Position numbers and translations under genes: made by a program. The notes under the pieces are model-generated. The model made no database searches. It was not told where the DNA came from and saw nothing but the letters and a program-made list of their open reading frames with translations. A DNA stretch of 5,903 nucleotides from CAZILM01 sp964625325 (GTDB lineage: Bacteria; Patescibacteriota; Saccharimonadia; Saccharimonadales; CAYVSP01): contig CAZVBA010000039.1 of the NCBI GenBank assembly GCA_964625325.1, positions 1-5,903 on the forward strand, read 5' to 3'. Below, piece by piece: positions 1 through 4,572 of this stretch. Numbering within the stretch: position 1 is the first letter of the stretch; each line of letters starts with the position of its first letter.

Positions 1-13
1 CTTGAGCGTGCCC

Positions 14-42
14 TTGTTTGAACCCTGGCAGGCAGATATAAT
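14..42 (+). promoter_or_regulatory. Promoter of the tRNA-Asn gene
   Basis: A perfect TATAAT -10 box lies at 37-42. A partial -35 box, TTGTTT (14-19), sits upstream with an exact 17-base spacer. Transcription would start near 49-50, about five bases before the mature tRNA 5' end at 55, which leaves a very short leader for RNase P to remove. The boxes are seen directly; promoter activity is inferred. Confidence 0.7.
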
Positions 43-54
43 GCACCATTGTAT

Positions 55-129
55 TCCGGGGTAGCTCAGCGGTAGAGCGAGGGACTGTTAATCCCCAGGT
101 CGGAGGTTCGAATCCTCTCCCCGGAGCCA
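55..129 (+). tRNA. tRNA-Asn (anticodon GTT), CCA encoded
   Basis: This is a complete cloverleaf. The acceptor stem 55-61/119-125 has seven Watson-Crick pairs, the D stem is GCTC 64-67 with GAGC 75-78, and the anticodon loop CTGTTAA (85-91) puts GTT at 87-89. The T arm 102-118 has the standard TTCGAAT loop, the discriminator is G126, and CCA is encoded at 127-129. The top pair of the anticodon stem (A80/C96) is a mismatch and the T stem ends in a G-T wobble, both tolerable. GTT reads AAC and AAT, so this is the asparagine tRNA. It has its own promoter and a terminator directly after CCA, so it is a single-gene transcription unit. Confidence 0.95.
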
Positions 130-176
130 TGAAGCCAGAAGGTCATCACAGATGGCCGTCTGGCTTCATTGTTTTT
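129..176 (+). terminator. Rho-independent terminator of tRNA-Asn
   Basis: An 11-bp stem (129-139 with 159-169) is followed, after an A/G mismatch, by a second 6-bp stem (141-146 with 152-157, one G-T pair) around the loop CACAG. A T-rich tail, TTGTTTTT, follows at 169-176. The stem begins on the last base of the encoded CCA, so the 3' trailer is almost entirely the terminator hairpin. Confidence 0.85.
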
Positions 177-283
177 GGGAGCGATTCGGTTCTTCGACTC
201 GACAGCTTTAGCTGGCGATAGTCGGTGGTTCGGTGGAACGAGGACACGCACAGGTGCTTGCACCGAGCACGCCGCAGCGGAAA

Positions 284-316
284 AGGCCGCAGGCCGCTAT
301 CCTCTCCCAGGAGCCA
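284..316 (+). repeat. Diverged copy of the tRNA-Asn 3' half (att-like or tRNA remnant)
   Basis: Bases 284-316 align without gaps to tRNA positions 97-129 (variable loop to CCA) at 25 of 33 positions. The last 18 bases (299-316 against 112-129) match at 17. Similarity fades but continues a little past the CCA. The T loop itself is not conserved (CCGCTAT in place of TTCGAAT) and no D or anticodon arm precedes it, so it is not a working tRNA. Direct repeats of a tRNA 3' end usually mark integration sites of mobile elements. Alternatively it is the relic of a duplicated tRNA gene. The remainder of 177-360 holds no gene that I can support, only small hairpins such as GGTGC/GCACC at 254-265. Confidence 0.5.
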
Positions 317-362
317 CGAGGCTGGCTGGCTAGATCGTTCGTGCATCCGCCATGATCACTAT

Positions 363-391
363 TTGACATTAGTTGTTACTAATGTTATTGT
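363..391 (+). promoter_or_regulatory. Extended -10 promoter, leaderless start, of the 130-aa gene
   Basis: A consensus -35 box TTGACA (363-368), a 17-base spacer and an extended -10 (TG at 383-384, then TATTGT at 386-391) stand directly before the ATG at 399. Transcription is predicted to start at about 398-399, on or next to the start codon, so the mRNA would have no 5' leader. Confidence 0.7.
366..385. promoter_or_regulatory. Candidate operator: perfect palindrome inside the promoter
   Basis: Half-sites ACATTAGT (366-373) and ACTAATGT (378-385) are exact reverse complements separated by TGTT. The 20-base dyad fills the space between the -35 and -10 boxes and overlaps the last three bases of the -35. 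This is the typical position of a dimeric repressor site. The regulator is unknown. The neighbouring 126-aa protein, if it is a winged-helix factor, is one candidate, but that is speculation. Confidence 0.5.
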
Positions 392-398
392 AAGCTGT

Positions 399-791
399 AT
401 GACAATCAACGAAACTAAGCCTTTTGGCCTCCCTCAATCAGCGTACGAGCGACCAGTCCACGAGGCATTGTTAAAGGCTTGTGATATTGATGAATTTGCG
501 GATCAATCAACTCTTCATCTGGCACATATAATCGTGACAGCAAATAAAATTGATGGCCGATGGTACGCATACGCTATTGATCCGTACAATCCTCCAACAA
601 CCCCAGATGAGGCTTACGGTTCTTTCCAAGAAGATGATGCTATAGATGCGAGAGAATTACTATCTCGTGCCGAACAGTGGATTAGAGAATCAGGAGCCAC
701 AGAATGGGTTCCGGGCCGAATTATTCAATTCCCCGATGAAGATCCGCGGGCCGCTATGGGACATCTCCTGGTGCGTGCATCTGAGCAATAG
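399..791 (+). CDS. Hypothetical protein, 130 aa
   Basis: I do not recognise this family. The ATG at 399 is chosen because it follows a strong promoter at the spacing expected for a leaderless mRNA. The reading frame stays open upstream to 225, but that part overlaps the promoter and the non-coding tRNA-like repeat. No Shine-Dalgarno site precedes the ATG. The product is soluble and acidic, with no signal peptide or membrane segment. Residues 36-62 (hydrophobic, then KIDGRWYAYAID) look like beta strands ending in a turn. Residues 78-98 (EDDAIDARELLSRAEQWIRES) should form an amphipathic helix, and a proline-rich loop (NPPTTPDEAYG) lies between them. It ends 68 bases before the next ATG and is probably a separate transcription unit, because the next gene has its own promoter. 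Function unknown. Confidence 0.7.
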   Translation: MTINETKPFGLPQSAYERPVHEALLKACDIDEFADQSTLHLAHIIVTANKIDGRWYAYAIDPYNPPTTPDEAYGSFQEDDAIDARELLSRAEQWIRESGATEWVPGRIIQFPDEDPRAAMGHLLVRASEQ

Positions 792-823
792 ATATAACTT
801 CCATCACTACGGGGAGCCAAGCA

Positions 824-852
824 TTGACTAAATTCCACTTTTGTGGTATTTT
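824..852 (+). promoter_or_regulatory. Extended -10 promoter, leaderless start, of the 126-aa gene
   Basis: The layout is the same as for the gene before it: -35 TTGACT (824-829), a 17-base spacer, TG at 844-845, -10 TATTTT (847-852), then exactly seven bases to the ATG at 860. The predicted transcript starts at or beside the ATG. Confidence 0.65.
830..851. promoter_or_regulatory. Candidate operator: dyad in the promoter spacer
   Basis: CCAC (835-838) and GTGG (843-846) flank TTTT. The symmetry continues outward with AAAT (830-833) against ATTT (848-851), broken only by T834/T847. The near-palindrome of 22 bases with a 4-base centre fills the region between -35 and -10, as in the upstream promoter, although the half-site sequence differs. 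It may bind a dimeric regulator, possibly the product of this gene. Confidence 0.4.
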
Positions 853-859
853 TAGCTTT

Positions 860-1240
860 ATGTCCGAACTACAGGATTATGATCGGGAAGGTAGGAAGAC
901 GTTTCACAATAAAGCGGACGTGTGGTTCGCGCGCTGGATATTTGAACAGCCTGATGATAAACCGATTTATGCCCAAAAATTCCGTCATGAAATGAAGGAC
1001 AGACTATTGCCTAACGGTATACCGATGCCGGATATAAATCAGAGCGTCCATAGATTCAGAAGGCTGGGTATGCTCACACAGGCCATGGTGGATCCGCCTT
1101 TAACCGGTGGGCCGGTCCTATACTTACCGGTTGAACACGAGGGCTGGGAACCTTACGCCGAATTTTATGCTAATCATATCCAGCAACACACTGAGGAATT
1201 TGCCGCTATGGATGCTAGTCTTTCGCCAGAAGATTTATAA
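860..1240 (+). CDS. Hypothetical protein, 126 aa, possible winged-helix fold
   Basis: Start ATG 860 (MSELQDYD) is set by the promoter. An upstream in-frame TTG at 824 is the first base of the -35 box, so it is rejected as a start. The order of predicted elements resembles a winged helix-turn-helix domain: a helix around 18-30 with WFARWIF, a second at 37-50 (YAQKFRHEMKDRL), a third at about 58-73 (DINQSVHRFRRLGML) that could be the recognition helix, then a hairpin-like stretch 77-92 with TGGPVLYLP as a wing. The C-terminal 30 residues are helical and acidic. There is no membrane segment or signal. If the fold is right, it may be a small DNA-binding regulator acting on the palindromes in its own and the preceding promoter. 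The fold is inferred by eye, and I recognise no named family. Confidence 0.65.
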   Translation: MSELQDYDREGRKTFHNKADVWFARWIFEQPDDKPIYAQKFRHEMKDRLLPNGIPMPDINQSVHRFRRLGMLTQAMVDPPLTGGPVLYLPVEHEGWEPYAEFYANHIQQHTEEFAAMDASLSPEDL

Positions 1241-1263
1241 AAATAACGTGACCTTAAGGGTTT

Positions 1264-1272
1264 TGATAAAAT
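1264..1272 (+). promoter_or_regulatory. Extended -10 promoter, leaderless start, of the YdeI-like gene
   Basis: TG at 1264-1265, one base, then TAAAAT (1267-1272) lies six bases before the ATG at 1279. No convincing -35 box is found 16-18 bases upstream, so the extended -10 would carry the recognition. The perfect 8-base palindrome CCTTAAGG (1252-1259) lies just upstream. Confidence 0.55.
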
Positions 1273-1278
1273 AGACCC

Positions 1279-1587
1279 ATGCTTACAAAGACAATCGCCG
1301 CTGGCGTCGTTCACGAATTGCCAGCAGATTTACGAAAAGCCTTGATGGCTGATGAATCAGCACTGGAAAGGTGGGAAGACCTGACGCCGCTGGCCCGTAA
1401 CGAGTGGATCTGCTGGACTATAAACGTCAAACTGGATGCAACCAGAAAAAAGCATGTGCAGCGAGTGGTCAGTGAGTTAAAAGAGGGCGTGCGCCGTCCG
1501 TGTTGCTGGATCGGTTGTATTCATCGTACAGATAAACCAATAAGCCCCTCCGTGCAATGGGCGCTCAATAGGCAATCGAAAAAATAA
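1279..1587 (+). CDS. YdeI/OmpD-associated family protein, 102 aa
   Basis: The sequence fits the YdeI/OmpD-associated family (called bacteriocin-protection in Pfam). It has the LPADLRKAL start of the domain at 14-22, the LTPLARNEWICWTINVKLDATR core at 35-56, a helix with RKKHVQRVVSELKEG, and a PCCWIGC motif at 74-80 followed by HR. In this family the repeated pattern of L.P..R.E...W...A...TR is the hallmark. Biochemical function is not established; in some bacteria relatives are linked to polymyxin or bacteriocin tolerance. The protein is cytoplasmic, without signal or membrane segment. Three cysteines cluster in PCCWIGC and could bind a metal or be redox-active, which is inference. ATG 1279 follows an extended -10 box directly and has no Shine-Dalgarno site, so the mRNA is probably leaderless. 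Confidence 0.85.
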   Translation: MLTKTIAAGVVHELPADLRKALMADESALERWEDLTPLARNEWICWTINVKLDATRKKHVQRVVSELKEGVRRPCCWIGCIHRTDKPISPSVQWALNRQSKK

Positions 1588-1591
1588 CCTT

Positions 1592-1600
1592 TGCTATACT
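1592..1600 (+). promoter_or_regulatory. Extended -10 promoter, leaderless start, of the 70-aa membrane gene
   Basis: TG at 1592-1593, one base, then TATACT (1595-1600, five of six consensus bases) ends six bases before the ATG at 1607. No clear -35 box is visible; the promoter starts five bases after the stop of the preceding gene. Confidence 0.6.
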
Positions 1601-1606
1601 TGAACC

Positions 1607-1819
1607 ATGCAAAAAATAGCTACTCGTACATTCATTAGTGCTTCAATTTCTTTTGGTATTTTAGGAATACTAATGGTTCTCACTTCGGCTTTTGATGGAA
1701 GTGGGCCACCGTCTGGCTTGAACAAAATACTTCAAAAACTTTTTATGATATCAGTCTTCGTTATTCTCCCGTCATTTGCGCTAAGCGTAGCCAGCAAGTA
1801 CCTAAACGGTAAACACTAG
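1607..1819 (+). CDS. Small two-helix membrane protein, 70 aa
   Basis: The product is a short hydrophobic protein with two predicted transmembrane helices, at about residues 9-29 and 44-64. They are joined by a polar Gly/Pro/Ser loop (DGSGPPSG). Positive charges at both ends (K3, R7 and K64, K69) suggest that both termini face the cytoplasm. I recognise no family. The ATG at 1607 sits just after a good extended -10 box, and there is no ribosome-binding site, the fourth gene in a row with that layout. It ends only eight bases from the end of the convergent YggT-family gene, and no separate terminator is visible between them, so the 3' ends of the two mRNAs probably overlap. Function unknown. 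Confidence 0.7.
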   Translation: MQKIATRTFISASISFGILGILMVLTSAFDGSGPPSGLNKILQKLFMISVFVILPSFALSVASKYLNGKH

Positions 1820-1827
1820 AAGAAAGA

Positions 1828-2253
1828 CTATGCTGCTGGGGTCTTACCGGCTGTGACAACATCAAGCAGTTTAGCAATACCCCAACCGATTAGGGCATAG
1901 ACCACAATGGCAATAAGAATAGCTGGATCGAACACTGAGGTTGTTTCAGCACCAGTCGTTGTAGAGACATGAAAAATTCCTGAGAACGGTGCCAAAAATG
2001 GATGGGTCAGCGAATAAATGAATGCAACGAAACCACTGCTGGGGTTGGCACCGAGCAGTTTAAACACGAACCGAAAAGCCAGCAGAATCTCAATCAAACC
2101 GGTCAGGTAATACACCAAATAGTAGGCCTGGAAAGTACTTTTTTCTTCAGCCTGGGCCTTGGCTTCTTCCGGTGCCGGACGACTGGAGGTTTTTTCGGTA
2201 ACTACATTGCCGGTAGCGGTCTTCTTGTTGACTACTTCTTTGGTCTCTTCCAT
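1828..2253 (-). CDS. YggT-family integral membrane protein, 141 aa
   Basis: The C-terminal part matches the YggT family. A first membrane helix at about 44-62 (LVYYLTGLIEILLAFRF) runs into KLLGANPSSGFVAFIYSLTHPFLAPFSGIF (66-94), the conserved R..lkLlGAnp...F...iY.lT.PflaPF pattern. A second helix lies at about 110-130. The N-terminal 40 residues are a charged, Ala/Glu/Lys-rich, probably disordered cytoplasmic tail that most short YggT proteins lack. The family is implicated in membrane organisation, cell division or osmotic tolerance, but its biochemistry is unknown. The start at 2253 is preferred over an ATG seven codons upstream because AAAGGAG (minus strand, 2267-2261) stands seven bases before it. 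The leader also holds a 6-bp hairpin just before the ribosome-binding site. It is divergent from the calcium-repeat surface protein. Confidence 0.88.
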   Translation of the reverse strand: MEETKEVVNKKTATGNVVTEKTSSRPAPEEAKAQAEEKSTFQAYYLVYYLTGLIEILLAFRFVFKLLGANPSSGFVAFIYSLTHPFLAPFSGIFHVSTTTGAETTSVFDPAILIAIVVYALIGWGIAKLLDVVTAGKTPAA

Positions 2254-2271
2254 TATTTGGCTCCTTTGTCT

Positions 2272-2289
2272 CAACGCTTGTGGGCGTTG
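2272..2289 (-). promoter_or_regulatory. Hairpin in the 5' leader of the YggT-family gene
   Basis: CAACGC and GCGTTG form a perfect 6-bp stem with a 6-base loop, and the 3' foot lies only four bases before the AAAGGAG ribosome-binding site. It could modulate access to the site, protect the mRNA 5' end, or be a protein-binding dyad in the DNA. No clear promoter for this gene could be picked upstream on the minus strand. Confidence 0.35.
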
Positions 2290-2393
2290 TTATGTTAACG
2301 GATCTGGCTAGTTTTTATTAGCTTAATTTAAGTTTGATACGGTTGCACGGAAAGTATTGTGAGAAATCTAACAGCACACAGGGGTCGACAATA

Positions 2394-2399
2394 TATAAT
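2394..2399 (+). promoter_or_regulatory. -10 box of the calcium-repeat surface protein
   Basis: A perfect TATAAT stands 41 bases before the ATG at 2441, giving a leader of about 35 bases. A convincing -35 box is not seen at 16-18 bases. The GTCGAC palindrome at 2384-2389 lies just upstream. Confidence 0.45.
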
Positions 2400-2440
2400 T
2401 CGCCGTAAGTTTAAGCATAAAAAGGATTCAAACAAACGCC

Positions 2441-3616
2441 ATGCAGAACCACTATTTACATATGCAATTTCACAAAAAATCGTTCTTTTATTTCATTTGC
2501 GGCCTTCTTTTGGCTGCGGCCGCCTTGATTCTGTTGACCAGAGCCGCCCAAGCCGCCACGCCTTCTTATGACCCGTACGCCGACTCTGTCAAAAGTAGCT
2601 CGACCGGCGTAATTAATGCCGATAATGCCGTCGGGGCGCCGAATAATACCTTTGCCCAAATGGCCGGACTTAACTCGTTGCTAACGCTTGACATGGGCAG
2701 CGGTGAAGAAGGAACACAAAGTCTCAGGGTCTATTTTGGTCAGATTAATGCCGTTATTAACGTCAGTGTTGATTTCCTGGACTCTAACCAAACTGTCATC
2801 ACTAGCGAAAGCCGTCAACTGGGTGTTGACCCCAATCCGTCATCGCAAAACTTTGCTTATAACTGGACGAGTTTCGGTAAAGCCTACCGCTATGTCCGAA
2901 TATCTTCGTCGCAAGTTGGCGCCGGCGTGAACATCGATGCTGTTGAGGCGTTAGGCTATATCGGCAGCACACCGACACAGGACACCGATGGCGATGGTAT
3001 TCCTGACCGGACAGAGCAGCAAAATGGCACTAATCCTTTGGTACCCAATACCGCCCCGCTCAACGGCGGTGGCAGTATCAGTAATTTACCGGCCTCGCCA
3101 AGCACCGGCAGTACATCTACCAGCGCTTCAGGACAGGTCAATCCACCACCATCCCCAAGCAATGACAAAGATGGCGATGGTATGCCAAATGATTGGGAAA
3201 CCAGCCACGGCTTAAATCCTAACGATAAGACCGACGCCACTAAAGATCCGGATCATGATGGCTTGAGTAATCTGACGGAATACAAGATCGGCTCCGACCC
3301 CCAAAAATACGATACTGATGGCGACGGTATGCCGGACGGCTGGGAATATAACCATGGGCTTGATGTCAACAAGAACGATGCTAATGGTGACCCGGACGGC
3401 GATTACTTGACCAATTTGGGGGAATATAAGAATAACACCGACCCCAACAAGGCCGATGACCTGCATAAGGTCTTTGGAAACGACTGTAAAGCTTCTAGTA
3501 AAAATATAACGGGTAATGAATGGTTTTGGATTGTTTTACTAGTTACCGGAGCTGTCCTGTCTTGGCTACAAGCTTGGCGAACCGGCCGATCGGCTAAGCA
3601 ACAGGTCACAAAATAG
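2441..3616 (+). CDS. Secreted, membrane-anchored protein with type 3 (TSP3-like) calcium repeats, 391 aa
   Basis: Signal peptide: basic N-terminus, hydrophobic core at about 14-33, likely cleavage after AQA at 38. Residues 45-175 look like a beta-sandwich of the discoidin/carbohydrate-binding type: NADNAVGAPNN near the start, a LTLDMGSG strand, aromatic strands YRYVRIS and a closing NIDAVEALGYIG. They are followed by aspartate-rich calcium-binding repeats at 181-189 (DTDGDGIPD), 242-251, 269-281 (DPDHDGLSNLTEY), 291-303 and 317-329. A Pro/Ser/Gly/Thr linker (200-240) splits the first repeat from the rest. A transmembrane helix at 361-378 and a basic tail (WRTGRSAKQQVTK) anchor the C-terminus with the domains outside the cell. 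Such proteins serve in adhesion or surface structure in other bacteria. ATG 2441 has a weak AAAAAGGA about 14 bases upstream. A second in-frame ATG at 2462 (MQFHKKSF) would give an equally good signal peptide but lacks a ribosome-binding site. No terminator is obvious after the stop. Confidence 0.88.
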   Translation: MQNHYLHMQFHKKSFFYFICGLLLAAAALILLTRAAQAATPSYDPYADSVKSSSTGVINADNAVGAPNNTFAQMAGLNSLLTLDMGSGEEGTQSLRVYFGQINAVINVSVDFLDSNQTVITSESRQLGVDPNPSSQNFAYNWTSFGKAYRYVRISSSQVGAGVNIDAVEALGYIGSTPTQDTDGDGIPDRTEQQNGTNPLVPNTAPLNGGGSISNLPASPSTGSTSTSASGQVNPPPSPSNDKDGDGMPNDWETSHGLNPNDKTDATKDPDHDGLSNLTEYKIGSDPQKYDTDGDGMPDGWEYNHGLDVNKNDANGDPDGDYLTNLGEYKNNTDPNKADDLHKVFGNDCKASSKNITGNEWFWIVLLVTGAVLSWLQAWRTGRSAKQQVTK

Positions 3617-3654
3617 TACCGACGAAGCGACGAACTACTCCTGATACATAAGCG

Positions 3655-3665
3655 TATAATGAGCC
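3655..3665 (+). promoter_or_regulatory. -10 promoter element (TATAATGAGCC) of the 48-aa microprotein
   Basis: A perfect TATAAT (3655-3660) lies 23 bases before the ATG at 3684, leaving room for a leader that carries the AAGGAG site. The 11-base word TATAATGAGCC recurs at the next microprotein (3944-3954). No -35 box is obvious. Confidence 0.55.
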
Positions 3666-3683
3666 TATAAATAAGGAGTCGTC

Positions 3684-3830
3684 ATGGAACCACAAAACAA
3701 TCAAGCACCGGCAAAGAAGGGCTACGGCAAAAGGCCGCTCTGGCAGTGGATACTACTGTATGTAGTCGTCGGTGGGTTACTCTATGCCGCCGTCTACTAT
3801 CTGTTTTTGCGCGGCAACAACGGCTACTAA
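3684..3830 (+). CDS. Single-pass membrane microprotein, 48 aa
   Basis: The ATG at 3684 is preceded by a strong AAGGAG (3673-3678) with a 5-base gap, under a TATAAT box. The 21-residue N-terminal part is polar and basic (MEPQNNQAPAKKGYGKRPLWQ) and should be cytoplasmic. One hydrophobic helix runs from about 22 to 42 (WILLYVVVGGLLYAAVYYLFL) and the end is a short external RGNNGY. The KKGYGKRPLWQW junction before the helix resembles N-terminal anchors that I recall from Saccharibacteria membrane proteins, where it precedes extracytoplasmic domains. Here the anchor stands alone, so it may be a free small membrane peptide, a subunit of a larger complex, or what remains after loss of a C-terminal domain. 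Function unknown. Confidence 0.75.
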   Translation: MEPQNNQAPAKKGYGKRPLWQWILLYVVVGGLLYAAVYYLFLRGNNGY

Positions 3831-3943
3831 AATTTTTAGGCGTGGCTCTAGTTGAATTAGGAAGTTAATTAAGATTGGCAAACTTTTCGTCAAATAATTC
3901 TGACAATTGCAAGAAATTTCGCTGTAACGGGGCGTGCGACGCC

Positions 3944-3954
3944 TATAATGAGCC
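3944..3954 (+). promoter_or_regulatory. -10 promoter element (TATAATGAGCC) of the 39-aa microprotein
   Basis: A perfect TATAAT at 3944-3949 and its GAGCC flank repeat the promoter at 3655. Directly abutting it on the 5' side is the GC-rich dyad GGCGT-GCG-ACGCC (3931-3943), a possible operator. The predicted leader of about 40 bases is A-rich and carries the ribosome-binding site. Confidence 0.55.
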
Positions 3955-3997
3955 CGTAATTTAAGCAGAAGCAATAAAGCGAAAAAGGAGTAGCCAT

Positions 3998-4117
3998 ATG
4001 GTAAAGAAAAACAATAAAAATGAAGATGTAAATTTGGACGATTTGTTCAAACAGGCCCGACGCCACGAACTGGCGAAGCAGGACGGTGAGGAAGAACCTG
4101 AGGAAGAAGACACTTAA
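3998..4117 (+). CDS. Charged soluble microprotein, 39 aa
   Basis: Supported by an excellent ribosome-binding site (AAAAAGGAG 3982-3990, 7-base gap), an upstream TATAAT box and a strong terminator 20 bases after the stop. The peptide has a strongly segregated charge: a basic, Asn-rich start (MVKKNNKN), a predicted amphipathic helix at about 12-28 (NLDDLFKQARRHELAKQ), and a wholly acidic tail with eight Glu or Asp in the last ten residues (GEEEPEEEDT). It has no membrane segment or cysteine. The layout suggests a small protein-binding or nucleic-acid-mimicking regulator. I recognise no family, and the reading frame is supported by its signals rather than by homology. Confidence 0.7.
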   Translation: MVKKNNKNEDVNLDDLFKQARRHELAKQDGEEEPEEEDT

Positions 4118-4136
4118 TTTATACACTACAAATCCT

Positions 4137-4164
4137 AAAACGCCCGCCCCGCGCGGGCGTTTTT
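4137..4164 (+). terminator. Intrinsic terminator after the 39-aa gene
   Basis: The GC-rich stem CGCCCGC (4141-4147) pairs with GCGGGCG (4153-4159), extended by AAAA/TTTT at 4137-4140 and 4160-4163, around a 5-base loop. TTTTTATT follows directly. The A-T-extended stem could also work on the minus strand, but no minus-strand gene lies nearby. Confidence 0.9.
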
Positions 4165-4253
4165 ATTGCCTGGTTATCACAGCGAAATATCTCGTAGAGG
4201 TTCGTGTAGTCAACCGCTAGGCTGGAGTCTGTCATTAAAAAGGAGGCAGGTAA

Positions 4254-4532
4254 ATGGGACTTATTGTATGGATCATTTTTGGGGCCTTGGTTGGCTGGAT
4301 AGCTTCACTCATCATGCACACTGACGCCGAACAAGGTGCGGTCGCTAACATAGTCGTTGGCATTGTCGGCGCCTTGATTGGCGGCGGTATAGCTCGGCTG
4401 CTGGGCGGCTCCGGTATTACCGGTTTTAACCTTGGCAGTTTATTGGTAGCGATTCTCGGTGCCATTGTGCTATTGTTCTTTGTCCGCCTGCTCAGCGGCG
4501 GCCGCGACCGCACCACCACGGTTTCCCGGTAG
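4254..4532 (+). CDS. GlsB/YeaQ/YmgE-family membrane protein, 92 aa
   Basis: A classic member of this small family (transglycosylase-associated protein in Pfam). It has an N-terminal helix 3-21 starting with GLIVWIIFGALVGWIAS, a short polar loop (MHTDAEQGA), the glycine-rich second helix 29-50 with NIVVGIVGALIGGGIA, and a third helix 60-80 (GSLLVAILGAIVLLFFVRLL). A basic C-terminal tail follows. About 90 residues with three helices is somewhat longer than the usual 80-85 because of the RDRTTTVSR tail. The family is associated with general stress responses and its molecular function is not known. AAGGAGG (4240-4246) with a 7-base gap fixes the start. The segment between the upstream terminator and this gene (4165-4253) should hold its promoter, but I could not choose a convincing one. 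The next microprotein gene follows after 40 bases, probably in the same transcript. Confidence 0.92.
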   Translation: MGLIVWIIFGALVGWIASLIMHTDAEQGAVANIVVGIVGALIGGGIARLLGGSGITGFNLGSLLVAILGAIVLLFFVRLLSGGRDRTTTVSR

Positions 4533-4572
4533 ATTTTGGTTAGGATTTTCAGATACTTACTTAAGGAGATTT

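Noticed and set aside
66..263. Minus-strand open frame of 65 codons across the tRNA
   Set aside because: Its C-terminal part is simply the antisense translation of the tRNA gene, a well-known source of false protein annotations, and it has no ribosome-binding site.
225..398. Longer N-terminus for the 130-aa protein
   Set aside because: The extension runs through the tRNA-like repeat and the promoter and is Arg/His-rich nonsense; the ATG at 399 fits the promoter.
291..757. Shared words (GGCCGCTAT, CAGGAGCCAC) between the tRNA-like repeat and the 130-aa gene
   Set aside because: They are 9-10 bases long, at different spacing, and lie inside coding sequence; most likely chance.
824..859. TTG start giving a 138-aa version of the second gene
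   Set aside because: The TTG is the first codon-sized part of the -35 box, so it would not be transcribed from the proposed promoter, and there is no ribosome-binding site.
2956..3609. Minus-strand frames across the calcium-repeat gene
   Set aside because: They are antisense shadows of a repetitive GAT/GGC-rich gene without starts or ribosome-binding sites.
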